Positions 49,345 to 60,168 are shown, numbered from the stretch's first letter. The stretch: DNA of 64,000 bases from Agrobacterium vitis (GCF_013426735.1 NZ_AP023272.1:1718501-1782500); one strand, 5' to 3'. Made by a program: numbers and translations. Notes: a model not told the origin generated them from the sequence alone.

Positions 49345-49642
49345 AGTCGTCTCCACTCGTTTAATGAGTGAGTGAGATATAATCTATTCATTTGCGTGTA
49401 TGTAGCAAAAATATCACGGTTTATGCAATTATGAGCTTTAAATTCCGCAAATTAGGCCAGTACGCAGCTTATTCGTGTGTTTTCCTGTCAAATTTTCCGG
49501 GTTTTTGCTGTTTCTTTCCCTTCGATAGGGCGGGGAAAAGCCTGTGCATTTTGCTTTTGTGATGAATTTTTAGTTATTGGGGGCAGGGAATGCCAAGGGC
49601 GCTGAGCGCCTTGGTGTTCTTTTGGCGGGTTTTTGGTGAAGG

Positions 49643-50506
49643 CTACAGTGTAGCCCGTCTGGCACCAGTAACGCAGGCTACGACGGCAAGGGTGGTGACC
49701 AGCATGGAGGCGCTGACGGTTTCGTGGAGAAGGGCGGCGGCGAGCGCCAGGCCGAAAAACGGTTGCAGCAATTGCAATTGACCGATGGCGGCTATGCCAC
49801 CCTGGGCAAGGCCGCGATACCAGAAGATGAAGCCGATCAACATGCTGAACAACGAGACATAGCCGAGGCCGAGCCAGGCACTGGCGGTGACGCCACTGAG
49901 CGTTGGTGGCAGGGTGAAAGCGGCCGCCACGACGCTGATAGGCAAGGCCAACGTCAGCGCCCAGCAGATCACCTGCCAACCGCCCAGCCGCCGCGATAGT
50001 CTCGCGCCTTCAGCATAGCCAAGGCCGCAGATCAGGATGGCGAGGATCATCAGCATGTCGCCGTAGGATGCTGTGGCGGTCCCTTGAGACAGGGCAAAGC
50101 CGACAACCAGCGCACTGCCGAGGCTGGAAAACAGCCAGAAGATCGGCCGCGGACGCTCACCGCCGCGCAGAACGGCAAACAGAGCGGTGGAAAGCGGCAA
50201 CAACGCGATGAAAACCAGCGAACGGGCCGAGGGTATATGTTGCAAGGCGTAGGCCGTCAGCAAGGGAAAGCCAATCACCACGCAGAGCGAGACCATGGCG
50301 AGCGCTGCGATCTCCGCGAGGTTGGGTTTTGCCGGGCGAAACATCAGAAGCAGGCCGCAGCCGAGCAAGCCGGCGATGCTGGCGCGGGCGACAGTTAGAA
50401 AAACCGGGTCGAAACTGCCGATCGCAGCCCGGGTTGCCGGGAGCGAGCCGCTAAAAATCAGCATGCCCAGAAAACCATTGATCAGCCCGCTCGTCGTCTT
50501 GTTCAT
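49643..50506 (-). CDS. EamA/DMT-family transporter
   Basis: A 287-residue protein with about ten hydrophobic helices in two EamA repeats (GMLIFSGSLPATRAAIGSFDP, shortened here, and FIFWYRGLAQGGIAAIGQLQ). The family exports amino acids or other small metabolites. It is divergent from a MocR-type regulator that probably controls it. The start is the ATG at 50506, where the hydrophobic protein begins. Confidence 0.88.
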   Translation of the reverse strand: MNKTTSGLINGFLGMLIFSGSLPATRAAIGSFDPVFLTVARASIAGLLGCGLLLMFRPAKPNLAEIAALAMVSLCVVIGFPLLTAYALQHIPSARSLVFIALLPLSTALFAVLRGGERPRPIFWLFSSLGSALVVGFALSQGTATASYGDMLMILAILICGLGYAEGARLSRRLGGWQVICWALTLALPISVVAAAFTLPPTLSGVTASAWLGLGYVSLFSMLIGFIFWYRGLAQGGIAAIGQLQLLQPFFGLALAAALLHETVSASMLVTTLAVVACVTGARRATL

Positions 50507-50564
50507 GTGATGCTCCTGTTTTTGTTGTTCTTGCGCCGAGGTGATGGTTATGCCAGAGACGGTG

Positions 50565-50607
50565 CAATACAATTTTGCCAAACTGTTATGGGTGTTTGAG
50601 CAATACA
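50565..50607. promoter_or_regulatory. CAATACA direct repeats in the divergent region
   Basis: CAATACA occurs at 50565-50571 and 50601-50607, 36 bases apart, between the exporter and the MocR gene. MocR regulators often bind two direct repeats. It is a candidate operator only. Confidence 0.4.
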
Positions 50608-50613
50608 GAGGCG

Positions 50614-52017
50614 ATGGTGAGCGATTTGGACGCGCAGGGAACAAGCCGGATCGAGACGGTAATGGCAGCTATTCGGACGCGCATTTCCTCCCGAAGTCTG
50701 GCGACGGGGGCGCGACTGCCCTCTGTGCGCGGCTTTGCCAAAACCATGCAGGTTTCGGTATCCACAGTGGTCGAGGCTTACGAACGGTTGGCGGCGGAAG
50801 GGCTGATCCGCTCGCGGCCGGGTTCCGGGTTTTTCGTGGCAGCCCCCTTGGCACCGCTGTCCTTGACCAATCTTGGGCCTCGGCTGGAGCGGGAGATCGA
50901 TCCGTTCTGGGTCTCTCGTCAATCGTTAGAGGCCGGTGGCGATCTGCTGAAACCGGGATGCGGCTGGCTGCCGCCTGATTGGTTGCCGCAGGCAGCCCTT
51001 CGCCGCGCAATCCGCATGCTTGGCCGCACCGATGGTGCTGTGCTGACGGATTATGGTTCTCCGTTGGGTCTGCCAGGGCTTCGGCAATTGCTATCGCGGC
51101 GGATGGCCGATCATGGGCTGACGGTTGCGGCGGATGCAATCATGCTGACGGAATCGGGGACCCATGCCATTGATCTGGTCTGCCGGTTTTTTCTGGAGCC
51201 GGGCGATTGCGTTCTGGTCGATGATCCCTGTTATTTCAACTTTCATGCCCTGCTGCGGGCGCACCGTGCCACTATCGTCAGCGTGCCCTATCTGGCGGAT
51301 GGCCCGGATCTGGAGGCCTTCGCCGCCATTGTCGAGGCGCATAGGCCGCGGCTTTATATTACCAATTCGGGCGTGCATAATCCCACCGGAGCAAGCCTTT
51401 CGGCTGTGAATGCCCATCGGCTGCTGACCCTTGCCGACCGGGCTGACCTGACCATCGTCGAGGATGATATTTTTGCCGATTTTGAAGATGTCGCTTCGGC
51501 GCGGCTGTCTGCCTTTGACGGATTGAACCGGGTGGTGCAGATCGGCAGTTTTTCCAAAACGTTATCGGCCTCGGTGCGCTGCGGGTATATCGCCGCCCGG
51601 CGCGACTGGATCGAGGGACTGACCGACTTGAAGATCGCCACGAGTTTTGGCGGTGGGCGGCTTTCCGCCGAACTGGTGTTGGCCGTGTTGACGGATGGCG
51701 GCTATCGCAAACATCTTGAAGGGTTGAAAACCCGGCTGGCCGGAGCGCGTAGCTCTGTGGCGGCGGAGTTGACGTCGCTTGGCTTCACGCCCTGGCTCCA
51801 GCCGAAGGCAGGACTTTTTCTGTGGTGTCGAATGCCGAATGGGATCGAATCAGGCGCTCTGGCCCGCCATTGCCTTGATGATGGTGTCATCCTGGCACCC
51901 GGCAATGTCTTCAGCCTGTCGCAGAATGCGGGCCGGTTCATGCGTTTCAACGTGGCGCAAACCATGGATGCGAGGGTTTTTGGCTCATTAAAGGCCGGTT
52001 TGCAGCAATTGCGTTGA
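50614..52017 (+). CDS. MocR-family (GntR HTH plus aminotransferase) regulator
   Basis: A 467-residue protein. The GntR winged helix is at about residues 15-80 (ARLPSVRGFAKTMQVSVSTV). A fold-type I aminotransferase domain follows, with NSGVHNPTGASLS and the PLP-binding Lys in GSFSKTLSASVRCGY. Such proteins use PLP, and sometimes an amino acid, as effector. Its divergent EamA neighbour suggests control of amino-acid export. The ATG at 50614 follows AGAGGCG. Confidence 0.9.
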   Translation: MVSDLDAQGTSRIETVMAAIRTRISSRSLATGARLPSVRGFAKTMQVSVSTVVEAYERLAAEGLIRSRPGSGFFVAAPLAPLSLTNLGPRLEREIDPFWVSRQSLEAGGDLLKPGCGWLPPDWLPQAALRRAIRMLGRTDGAVLTDYGSPLGLPGLRQLLSRRMADHGLTVAADAIMLTESGTHAIDLVCRFFLEPGDCVLVDDPCYFNFHALLRAHRATIVSVPYLADGPDLEAFAAIVEAHRPRLYITNSGVHNPTGASLSAVNAHRLLTLADRADLTIVEDDIFADFEDVASARLSAFDGLNRVVQIGSFSKTLSASVRCGYIAARRDWIEGLTDLKIATSFGGGRLSAELVLAVLTDGGYRKHLEGLKTRLAGARSSVAAELTSLGFTPWLQPKAGLFLWCRMPNGIESGALARHCLDDGVILAPGNVFSLSQNAGRFMRFNVAQTMDARVFGSLKAGLQQLR

Positions 52018-52097
52018 AGGGTACGGCGCGTTCAGAGCGCTGTCAGCAATGATCATCATAGGTGGTGTCAGAAGAAACCCAATCAGGAGTTTACGTC

Positions 52098-52529
52098 ATG
52101 ATGTTTAAGACCGGTCTTTACGCAGCCCTTATTGCAACGAGCCTTACGGCATCTGTCGCTTTCGCGGCGGACACTCAGATCAAGGTCACCGAAACGGGTG
52201 AGGGCGGGGGTGCCATGGGGCTGAAGATGGAGCCTGCAACGGTTGCCGCTGGTCCGGCGGTGTTCCACGTTCATAACGATGCCATGTCGGAAGACCATGA
52301 GATGATCGTGGTAAAGCTGGCGACGCCGGATGCCAAGATCCCGCTCGATACGGCCAAGCACCGCGTTGACGAAAAGAAGTTGAAGAGCCTTGGCGAAGTG
52401 TCGGATTTGAAGCCCGGCGCCGATGGCAAGCTTAAGGTGACGCTGAAGCCAGGCAGCTATCTGGTGTTTTGCAATATCAAGGGCCATTATGAGGCCGGTA
52501 TGCAGGGCACCCTGACCGTTACGCCCTGA
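52098..52529 (+). CDS. Periplasmic cupredoxin (blue copper) protein
   Basis: A 143-residue protein with a signal peptide (ending SVAFAAD). Copper ligands fit a type-1 site: His in AVFHVHNDAMSEDHEM and the Cys-His-Met set in VFCNIKGHYEAGMQGT. It may carry electrons or handle copper. CAGGAG precedes the ATG; a terminator follows. Confidence 0.85.
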   Translation: MMFKTGLYAALIATSLTASVAFAADTQIKVTETGEGGGAMGLKMEPATVAAGPAVFHVHNDAMSEDHEMIVVKLATPDAKIPLDTAKHRVDEKKLKSLGEVSDLKPGADGKLKVTLKPGSYLVFCNIKGHYEAGMQGTLTVTP

Positions 52530-52563
52530 TCGGCATCCGATAATTTGATTGCCTCTTAATGAT

Positions 52564-52588
52564 AAGCCCGCAGCGCTGCGGGCTTTTT
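52564..52588 (+). terminator. Intrinsic terminator after the cupredoxin gene
   Basis: AAGCCCGCAGC and GCTGCGGGCTT pair with almost no loop and run into TTTTT. A very typical rho-independent terminator. Confidence 0.85.
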
Positions 52589-52714
52589 CATGTCTGCGTC
52601 CTGGGTCGGTGCAGGGGCATGCTGTTTCATTTTGGAAGAGCTTTTCCCTTGAAGGCGCCAACCTTTTAGAAACTCTTAACGACGATAATGCCGCCATTCG
52701 ACAAGGAGTAAAAC

Positions 52715-53536
52715 ATGGCGGCTAGAAAAGCAGCGGGAGGGGCAAGGCGCGGGGGCGCAAACAAACGCCGGTCATCCGGTGGGACGAGAGCAAAACGGAC
52801 CGGGTCGGGCGGCAGCCTTTGGCCATGGTTTGGGGCGCTTGTCGTGGTGGTGGCCGGTGTTTCGGCCTATGACCACCGCAAGGAATTGCCGGGACTGATC
52901 GACAAGACGTTCGGGACCGGCGGCAAATATATCGCGCAATTGCAGGGCCACGCACCCCACGAGACCAGTAGCCGCAGCGAGACTGGCCCGGTTCCGCCCG
53001 CAAGCGTTCCAACGCCGATGGCCCGCAGGCTCGATCCGACGCCACTGCCACCTGCCACGACGATGATACCGACCGCATCGATGATGCCGCGTTCAAGAGA
53101 TGACAGTCCCTTGCCGCCCGCCACCACGCTGGTACCGGGACAGGTCGTTGCCTCCCTACAGCCGCGTGGGGTCGATAAGCAGCGGGTTTCCGGTAAATTC
53201 TATTATTGCGGCACGAGCGGGCTCGACAATTGCGTTGTCGATGGCGACACCTTCTGGGTCAACAAGACCAAGATCCGGGTTGCCGATATCGATGCGCCGG
53301 AAACCGAACAGGCAAAATGCAAATCCGAGCGCGACCGGGGCTTTGCCGCCAAGGTCCGGTTACGTGATCTGCTCAGCGCTGGCAGTTTCGATCTTTCTCC
53401 CTTTGGCATGCGGGATGAAGACCAATATGGCCGGAAATTGCGCGTGGTGAGCCGCAATGGTCGTTCACTCGGTGCGATGATGGTCGATGAGGGATTGGTC
53501 AGGCCCTGGACCGGCCATCGCCAGCCCTGGTGCTGA
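52715..53536 (+). CDS. Membrane-anchored thermonuclease (SNase) family protein
   Basis: A 273-residue protein. A basic N-terminus is followed by one membrane helix (WFGALVVVVAGVSAY, about 38-52), a proline-rich linker, and an SNase domain at about 150-270: VVDGDTFWVNKTKIRVADID, then APET and DEDQYGRKLRVV, the catalytic Asp/Arg/Glu neighbourhood. It should be an exported, anchored nuclease or a nuclease-fold protein. A strong hairpin with a T-run follows. Confidence 0.88.
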   Translation: MAARKAAGGARRGGANKRRSSGGTRAKRTGSGGSLWPWFGALVVVVAGVSAYDHRKELPGLIDKTFGTGGKYIAQLQGHAPHETSSRSETGPVPPASVPTPMARRLDPTPLPPATTMIPTASMMPRSRDDSPLPPATTLVPGQVVASLQPRGVDKQRVSGKFYYCGTSGLDNCVVDGDTFWVNKTKIRVADIDAPETEQAKCKSERDRGFAAKVRLRDLLSAGSFDLSPFGMRDEDQYGRKLRVVSRNGRSLGAMMVDEGLVRPWTGHRQPWC

Positions 53537-53917
53537 GAGAGTTTGCCTTAGGAAAAGTGGAACCCGGTTTTCCCGAAAAGACCAACGAAAGAAGCGAGAG
53601 TGTGTCTGGTTCAATCTGAACCTGGCACACTCCGGCTGTTTTTTCTGTGCCGTCTTGAGGGGTGCACGCCTATGTTGTGCCGTTTCGTGCCACACGCCTC
53701 CAAAACTTGCCAGTCTTGCCACTTTTGCGCCATCTGCACGACATCAGATCGTAACACCTTGGCTTTATGCTTTCCTCCATAAGCAGAGAATAAAAAATTT
53801 TTGGAACTCATGGAGCAAAATCCGGTTTGCGGCGTTCCTAATTGTTTGCTGACTTCAAAGAAGCCTAAGGCAAAGATTGCGCGGCACGCACAGCACGGAC
53901 AAAGGGAGAAAAGACCA
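53537..53917. other. Intergenic stretch with terminator
   Basis: Holds the terminator of the thermonuclease gene and a GGAAAA-CCGG-TTTTCC rhizobial hairpin near 53551-53575. An open frame crossing 53487-53852 has no ribosome site or family features. Nothing else supported. Confidence 0.55.
53598..53643 (+). terminator. Intrinsic terminator after the thermonuclease gene
   Basis: Arms 53598-53613 and 53617-53632 pair at 14 of 16 positions around an ATC loop, followed by CGGCTGTTTTTT. Confidence 0.8.
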
Positions 53918-54142
53918 GTGACCTACGATATGACTGACCTGACCATGTCCGAAGTTCTCAAGGACCCAATGATCCGTCAGCTCTTGCGGGCCGACGGAGT
54001 CTCTCTCAGCGCTTTTGCCGTCCTGCTGGACGATGCAGCCCGCCAGCGTAATCTGGCCTTGCGTTGCCGCAAAGCCGGCGTTCCCGCAGCCCATGTGATC
54101 GACAGTCTTTCCCATGTGCAGGGACCAGCCGACTGCCTGTAA
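53918..54142 (+). CDS. Small conserved rhizobial protein, unknown (74 aa)
   Basis: A 74-residue helical protein with LTMSEVLKDPMIRQLLRADG and an AFAVLLDDAARQR helix. AGGGAGA precedes the GTG at 53918; an ATG four codons later is also possible. Proteins with this plan occur in many Rhizobiaceae; function unknown. Confidence 0.65.
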   Translation: MTYDMTDLTMSEVLKDPMIRQLLRADGVSLSAFAVLLDDAARQRNLALRCRKAGVPAAHVIDSLSHVQGPADCL

Positions 54143-54281
54143 CGTTTGACGTAATCTGTGCCAGCAGCTCCATTTTCAATGGCCCCTGTTATTCTGCCGC
54201 GATGACCACGCAAGGCTCGCGGCAGTTTCGTCTTCTACCACGATTCATGGTCCGAAGTTGAGGCGAGCGTAAGGGTTGGCA

Positions 54282-54767
54282 ATGAAGATGGCTCGGTTAT
54301 TTTTGGCGCTGTCCGTGGCTGCTATTGGTTCTGCGACAGTTGTCCATGCCGCAGGCGCCAAGGAAGCGGCCCAGCCGCAGTTTGCGTCGGTCAAGGGGCG
54401 ATGCCTGCGGGTTTCCATTGGCGATCAGGATCTGACCAAGGCCTGCTCTTCTGAAATTGGCCGCAGCCTGCATAGCGATGGCCGTTCCGGCCTCTATTTC
54501 TTCATGGGTACCACGCATATCATTACCTTTACCGGCATCCCCTCCAAGGAAAAGCTGCGCGACAAGGGCCAGATTGAGACGCTCAAGCTGGACGAAGTCA
54601 TCCTCAATGATGGAAGCACCAAGAGCGGGTTGCAGCGGATCGCTGCAAATGGCGCCTGCAATACCAGCCAGATCAATAATGATCGTTTCTTGGTGGCCTG
54701 CACCGGCACGCTGCAAAAAGGCACGAAATTCGCGGCCAGTTTTGAAATCGACAAATCGCTGAAATAG
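54282..54767 (+). CDS. Secreted protein, unknown (161 aa)
   Basis: A 161-residue protein with a signal peptide ending VVHAAGA. The mature part has three cysteines (GRCLRV, KACSSEIG and GACNTS) and a fourth in VACTGTL, so two disulfides are possible. The ATG at 54282 is used; a TTG two codons upstream is less likely. No family recognised. A rhizobial hairpin lies downstream at about 54775-54812. Confidence 0.75.
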   Translation: MKMARLFLALSVAAIGSATVVHAAGAKEAAQPQFASVKGRCLRVSIGDQDLTKACSSEIGRSLHSDGRSGLYFFMGTTHIITFTGIPSKEKLRDKGQIETLKLDEVILNDGSTKSGLQRIAANGACNTSQINNDRFLVACTGTLQKGTKFAASFEIDKSLK

Positions 54768-54880
54768 AGCATTTCCAGGAAAAGTGTGAAGCGGTTTTCC
54801 GTTCGGAAATGCAGTAACGGCCTCGATAACCCGCCTTCGGACAGAAGGCGGGCTTACAATAGGTGATGGTCGCTATAGAA

Positions 54881-56137
54881 TTACACGTCCAGCGGATAGT
54901 CCTGGATGACCTTGGTCAGGCTGCCTTCGGCTGGAAACAGCGGAATAAGGCAGGCTTGAAGGGCGTGATAGATGTCGCCCTTGCCGGGGAACAGGCTGTT
55001 TGACGGCACAAGGTCTTCCGTCATCTCTTCGTGCCAGCCGCCGAATTGCTTGTCGATCGTGTGGTTGGCAATGAAATTCCAGATCTTGCGGTAGTTTTCC
55101 TCGTTCAGGTCGCGGCCCTGGTGCTGGTTGAGGTAATGGGCAGCACCTGCGGCCTCGCAAAGCGGCCACCACAGCTTGAAGGTCTTGGCGGGGACATTGT
55201 CCCAATCCAGCGTGTAGTAAAAGCCGCCTTTCTTGCGGTCCCAGCCCAGCAGCATCGATTGGTAGAACAAGCCGCTTGCCGCTTCGGGCATCCAGTCATG
55301 CTGCTTGCCTGTCAGCACCCAGAGCTGCAACACCAGGCGCGCCCATTCCAGCCAATGGCCGGGTGTGGTGCCGGCGGGGCGGAACATTTCATTGGGGTGA
55401 TAGTAATTGCGGTCCACCACCCATTCCTCATCGAAATGTTCGGCAACGCGGAAGGCTTCTTCGCGGGCGCGGCGATTGATGATCAGATCGGCGATCCGGG
55501 TGGCTTTATCGAGATAATGCTGCTCGCCGGTCGCCTCGAAGGCGGCCATCAGCGCTTCGGTGAGATGCATGTTGGAATTCTGGCCGCGATAGCCGGCGAC
55601 CGGCTGCCAATCCTGGGAGAATTCCTCGGCAATGGCGCCGTGGCGCTCCTCCCAGAATTTGGTCTCCAGCACTTCGGTAATGTCTTCCAGCATCCGGTCA
55701 GCCAGCGGATGGCCGACGGTTTTGGCCGAAGAGGCGGCCAGCAGCACGAAAGCATGGCCATAGCCCTGCTTGGAACCATCGGCGACGCCATCGTCGTTCA
55801 ATTGCCAGACATAGCCGCCGTTCTTTTCGTCACGATGCTTGCGCCACAGATAACGCATGCCGTGGTCCACCACATCGGCAGCCCCGGGACGACCCAGCAG
55901 GTCGCCGATCGCATAGCAATGCACCATGCGGGCGCTTGCATGGATGCCGCGCACCGGATTGTCTGTCGTCAATGGTGTACCGTCGCGGGCAAGATCATAG
56001 AAGCCGCCCTTGGGGTTGATCGCTGCCGTCTGGAAAAAATCAAACAGGCCATCGGCCTGATCCAGCAGCCATTTGCGATGGTAAGGCCGTCCGCTCCATT
56101 GGTCAGCCAGCGATTTTCCTTGATTGACGTTCGACAT
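54881..56137 (-). CDS. AGE-family epimerase/isomerase
   Basis: A 418-residue (alpha/alpha)6-barrel enzyme of the N-acylglucosamine 2-epimerase family. Motifs include GGFYDLARDG, HASARMVHCYAIG, QGYGHAFVLLAA, NSNMHLTEALMAAFEAT and PGHWLEWARL, with the catalytic histidines in GHAF and GHW. Members turn over mannose, sulfoquinovose or aminosugars; the substrate is unclear. The ATG at 56137 follows GGAGGATG. It is divergent from metH. Confidence 0.9.
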   Translation of the reverse strand: MSNVNQGKSLADQWSGRPYHRKWLLDQADGLFDFFQTAAINPKGGFYDLARDGTPLTTDNPVRGIHASARMVHCYAIGDLLGRPGAADVVDHGMRYLWRKHRDEKNGGYVWQLNDDGVADGSKQGYGHAFVLLAASSAKTVGHPLADRMLEDITEVLETKFWEERHGAIAEEFSQDWQPVAGYRGQNSNMHLTEALMAAFEATGEQHYLDKATRIADLIINRRAREEAFRVAEHFDEEWVVDRNYYHPNEMFRPAGTTPGHWLEWARLVLQLWVLTGKQHDWMPEAASGLFYQSMLLGWDRKKGGFYYTLDWDNVPAKTFKLWWPLCEAAGAAHYLNQHQGRDLNEENYRKIWNFIANHTIDKQFGGWHEEMTEDLVPSNSLFPGKGDIYHALQACLIPLFPAEGSLTKVIQDYPLDV

Positions 56138-56335
56138 ATCATCCTCCACGCGGTACAAAATCGCCCGTGTCTATACTGCATAATCGACGAAATCGAAATC
56201 GATTTAAGGAGAAAATTATCAAGCAGCCATAGAGTGTTACCGCTCCGTTCACCCTTTATGATAGACTGTGCCGCAATGCGTTTAGGCGTGTGGTGCCGGT
56301 GAAGCGGCGTGATCAAATAACATGGCCGTATATTG

Positions 56336-56355
56336 ACATAAACATATCTTTATGT
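56336..56355. promoter_or_regulatory. Palindromic operator upstream of metH
   Basis: ACATAAA and TTTATGT are separated by CATATC; the whole 20 bases are palindromic except for one base pair. The left edge overlaps TTGACA (56333-56338), a perfect -35 hexamer. Methionine-cycle genes of Proteobacteria are controlled by ArsR-type SahR-like repressors with palindromes of this class, so this is a likely operator for metH. Confidence 0.6.
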
Positions 56356-56394
56356 GATTGGGTACGTAACCCTGGGAACGGAAGGAAGTCGCTC

Positions 56395-59300
56395 ATGCTC
56401 GATCAATTGTTTGGACGTGAAGGGGCGAACCGCGACGGCGCAGAGATCCTCAAAGCTCTGCAACAGGCGGCGCGTGAGCGTATTCTGATCCTCGACGGTG
56501 CCATGGGCACGGAAATTCAGGGTCTTGGCCTTGATGAGGATGACTTTCGCGGCGAGCGCTTCATTGGCTGCGCCTGCCACCAGAAGGGCAATAATGACCT
56601 TCTGATTCTGACCCAGCCGGAAGCCATTGAAGACATCCATTTTCGCTACGCCATGGCGGGGGCGGATATTGTTGAGACCAACACTTTTTCCTCCACCCGC
56701 ATCGCCCAGGCGGATTACGAGATGGAAGGCGCTGTCTACGACCTCAATAAATACGGCGCACAGGTCGTGCGCCGCGCGCTTCTTCGTGCCGAGCGCGAAG
56801 ATGGCAAGCGCCGCTTTGTGGCCGGTGCGATTGGCCCGACCAACCGCACGGCGTCCATTTCGCCCGACGTCAACAATCCCGGCTACCGCGCCGTTTCCTT
56901 CGATGATCTTCGCCGCGCCTATGGCGAGCAGATCGATGGTTTGATCGATGGCGGTGCCGATCTCATCCTGATCGAAACCATCTTCGACACGTTGAACGCC
57001 AAGGCGGCAATTTTTGCCTGCGAGGAGCGTTTTCTTGCCAAGGGCATTCGCCTGCCAGTGATGATTTCCGGCACGATCACCGACCTTTCCGGCCGTACCT
57101 TGTCCGGCCAGACGCCGTCGGCGTTCTGGAACTCCGTGCGCCATGCACGTCCCTTTACCGTTGGCCTGAACTGCGCTTTGGGTGCCGATGCCATGCGTCC
57201 GCATTTGCAGGAACTGTCGGGCATTGCCGATACGTTCGTCTCGGCTTACCCCAATGCTGGCCTGCCCAATGAATTTGGTCAGTATGACCAAAGCCCGGAA
57301 TATATGGCGAAATTGGTGGAAGGCTTTGCCGAGGAAGGCATCGTCAACGTGGTTGGCGGCTGCTGTGGCTCCACGCCTGCGCATATTGCGGCCATTGCCG
57401 ATGCGGTGAAGGGTAAGGCTCCACGCCAGCCCGCAGAGCATCGCCCGTTCATGTCGCTCTCTGGCCTTGAGCCGTTTGAGCTGACCAAGGAAATTCCCTT
57501 CGTCAACGTGGGTGAGCGCACCAACGTCACGGGTTCTGCCAAGTTCCGCAAGCTGATCACCGCTGGTGATTACAATGCCGCCCTCGTTGTGGCCCGCGAT
57601 CAGGTGGAAAACGGCGCGCAGATCATCGACATCAATATGGATGAAGGCCTGATCGATTCGGAAAAGGCCATGGTTGAATTCCTCAACCTGATTGCCGCCG
57701 AACCCGATATTGCCCGCGTTCCGGTGATGATTGACTCGTCCAAGTTCCAGATCATCGAATCTGGCCTGAAATGCGTGCAGGGCAAGCCCATCGTCAACTC
57801 CATCTCGCTGAAGGAAGGCGAGGAGAGTTTTGTGGCCCATGCTAAATTGATCCGCAATTACGGTGCCGCTGTTGTTGTCATGGCCTTTGACGAGCAGGGG
57901 CAGGCGGATACCTATGAGCGCAAGGTGGAAATCTGTTCCCGCGCTTACAAAATCCTCACCGAAGAAGCCGGTTTTGCGCCAGAAGACATTATCTTCGACC
58001 CCAATGTGTTTGCCGTCGCCACCGGCATTGAAGAGCACAACAATTACGGTGTTGATTTCATCGAGGCCACCCGCACCATCCGCCAGCGCATGCCGCTGGT
58101 GCATATTTCCGGCGGTGTTTCCAACCTGTCCTTCTCGTTCCGTGGCAATGAGCCTGTGCGCGAGGCGATGCATGCCGTGTTTCTCTACCACGCCATTCAG
58201 GCGGGAATGGATATGGGCATTGTCAACGCTGGCCAGCTGGCGGTGTATGAAAGCATTGATGCGGAACTGCGCGAAGCCTGCGAAGATGTGGTGCTGAACC
58301 GCCGCCCTGATGGCACAGAACGTCTGCTGGAGATTGCCGAGCGCTATCGCGGCACAGGCGAGGCGAAAGCCCGTGTGCAGGATATGTCCTGGCGCGAACT
58401 GCCGGTGGAAAAGCGGCTGGAGCATGCGCTGGTCAACGGCATTACCGAATTTATCGATGCTGATACTGAGGAAGCGCGGCAGAATGCGGCGCGGCCTCTG
58501 CACGTCATCGAAGGTCCGCTGATGGCGGGCATGAATGTGGTGGGCGATCTGTTTGGCGCGGGCAAAATGTTCCTGCCGCAGGTGGTAAAATCCGCCCGCG
58601 TGATGAAGCAGGCCGTGGCTGTGCTTCTGCCTTACATGGAAGAAGAAAAGCGCGCCAATGGCGGCACGGGCGAGCGTGAAGCGGCTGGCAAAATCCTGAT
58701 GGCCACCGTGAAGGGTGACGTGCACGACATTGGCAAAAACATTGTCGGTGTGGTTTTGGCCTGCAACAATTACGAGATCATCGACCTTGGCGTGATGGTG
58801 CCTGCGGCGAAGATTCTGGAAGTGGCGATCAAGGAAAAGGTCGATATTATCGGCCTTTCCGGCCTTATCACCCCATCGCTGGATGAAATGGTGCATGTGG
58901 CAGCCGAGATGCAGCGCCAAGGCTTTAACGTGCCGCTGTTGATTGGTGGGGCCACCACCAGCCGTGTGCATACGGCGGTGAAAATCCATCCGCAATATCA
59001 GAAGGGCCAAGCGGTCTACGTGCTGGATGCCAGCCGCGCCGTGGGCGTTGTCTCGTCCTTGCTGTCGCCCGATACCCGCGACACCACCATTGAAACCTTG
59101 CGCACTGAGTATGCCAAGGTGGCAGATGCCCACGCCCGTGCCGAGCTGGAAAAGCAACGTCTGCCCATTGCCCGTGCCCGCGCCAACGCCGCCAAGGTGG
59201 ATTGGACCAATTATAAGCCGAAAAAGCCAAGCTTCACCGGCATCAAGGTGTTTGAAGATTACGATCTCAAGGAATTGGCCGAGTACATCGACTGGACACC

Positions 59301-60168
59301 TTTCTTCCAGACATGGGAGCTGAAAGGTCGCTATCCGGCTATTCTGGAGGACGAAAAGCAGGGCGAAGCCGCCCGCGCGCTCTATGCTGATGCGCAAGCC
59401 ATGCTGACCAAGATTATTGACGAAACATGGTTCCGCCCCCGCGCCGTCATCGGCTTCTGGCCAGCCAACAGCGTTGGTGATGATATCCGGCTGTTCAAGG
59501 ACGATAGCCGGAAAGAAGACCTCGCAACCTTCTTCACCTTGCGCCAGCAACTTTCCAAGCGCGATGGCCGCCCGAATGTGGCGCTTAGCGATTTCGTCGC
59601 TCCCGTTGATAGCGGCGTGGAAGATTACGTCGGCGGCTTTGTGGTGACGGCAGGTATCGAAGAAGTGGCGATTGCCGAACGGTTCGAGCGCGCCAACGAC
59701 GATTACTCTTCCATCATGGTCAAGGCATTGGCCGACCGCTTCGCCGAAGCCTTTGCCGAACGCATGCATGAGCGCGTGCGCAAGGAATTCTGGGGCTACG
59801 GCGCAGACGAAACCTTTACGCCAGAAGAGCTGATCTCGGAGTCCTACGCCGGTATCCGCCCAGCCCCCGGCTATCCAGCCCAGCCCGACCACACCGAAAA
59901 GGTCACGCTGTTCAACCTGCTGGATGCCACGGCCACGACAGGCGTAACGCTGACGGAAAGCTACGCCATGTGGCCCGGCTCCTCCGTGTCGGGCCTCTAC
60001 ATCGGTCATCCGGACAGCTACTATTTCGGCGTGGCCAAGGTTGAGCGCGATCAGGTGGAAGATTATGCCGCCCGCAAAGGCATGGAGGTGCGCGAGATTG
60101 AGCGTTGGCTGGGGCCTGTGCTGAACTACGTGCCGAAGGCGGCAGTGGATGAGGATGCTGCGGCGTAA
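56395..60168 (+). CDS. metH: Cobalamin-dependent methionine synthase MetH
   Basis: A 1257-residue protein with all four MetH modules: homocysteine binding with zinc cysteines (GLNCALG and GGCCGST), the folate-binding pterin domain, the cap and B12 domain with [14 protein letters not shown] (His is the lower cobalt ligand), and the reactivation domain ([12 protein letters not shown]). It methylates homocysteine to methionine from methyltetrahydrofolate. The ATG at 56395 follows GGAAGGAAG. It is transcribed alone. Confidence 0.97.
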   Translation: MLDQLFGREGANRDGAEILKALQQAARERILILDGAMGTEIQGLGLDEDDFRGERFIGCACHQKGNNDLLILTQPEAIEDIHFRYAMAGADIVETNTFSSTRIAQADYEMEGAVYDLNKYGAQVVRRALLRAEREDGKRRFVAGAIGPTNRTASISPDVNNPGYRAVSFDDLRRAYGEQIDGLIDGGADLILIETIFDTLNAKAAIFACEERFLAKGIRLPVMISGTITDLSGRTLSGQTPSAFWNSVRHARPFTVGLNCALGADAMRPHLQELSGIADTFVSAYPNAGLPNEFGQYDQSPEYMAKLVEGFAEEGIVNVVGGCCGSTPAHIAAIADAVKGKAPRQPAEHRPFMSLSGLEPFELTKEIPFVNVGERTNVTGSAKFRKLITAGDYNAALVVARDQVENGAQIIDINMDEGLIDSEKAMVEFLNLIAAEPDIARVPVMIDSSKFQIIESGLKCVQGKPIVNSISLKEGEESFVAHAKLIRNYGAAVVVMAFDEQGQADTYERKVEICSRAYKILTEEAGFAPEDIIFDPNVFAVATGIEEHNNYGVDFIEATRTIRQRMPLVHISGGVSNLSFSFRGNEPVREAMHAVFLYHAIQAGMDMGIVNAGQLAVYESIDAELREACEDVVLNRRPDGTERLLEIAERYRGTGEAKARVQDMSWRELPVEKRLEHALVNGITEFIDADTEEARQNAARPLHVIEGPLMAGMNVVGDLFGAGKMFLPQVVKSARVMKQAVAVLLPYMEEEKRANGGTGEREAAGKILMATVKGDVHDIGKNIVGVVLACNNYEIIDLGVMVPAAKILEVAIKEKVDIIGLSGLITPSLDEMVHVAAEMQRQGFNVPLLIGGATTSRVHTAVKIHPQYQKGQAVYVLDASRAVGVVSSLLSPDTRDTTIETLRTEYAKVADAHARAELEKQRLPIARARANAAKVDWTNYKPKKPSFTGIKVFEDYDLKELAEYIDWTPFFQTWELKGRYPAILEDEKQGEAARALYADAQAMLTKIIDETWFRPRAVIGFWPANSVGDDIRLFKDDSRKEDLATFFTLRQQLSKRDGRPNVALSDFVAPVDSGVEDYVGGFVVTAGIEEVAIAERFERANDDYSSIMVKALADRFAEAFAERMHERVRKEFWGYGADETFTPEELISESYAGIRPAPGYPAQPDHTEKVTLFNLLDATATTGVTLTESYAMWPGSSVSGLYIGHPDSYYFGVAKVERDQVEDYAARKGMEVREIERWLGPVLNYVPKAAVDEDAAA

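Noticed and set aside
55031..56302. A 423-codon plus-strand frame opposite the AGE epimerase
   Set aside because: Shadow of a well-recognised enzyme gene in high G+C DNA.
56138..56394. SAM or cobalamin riboswitch upstream of metH
   Set aside because: I could not find the conserved B12-box or SAM-II type core; the palindromic operator explains control better.
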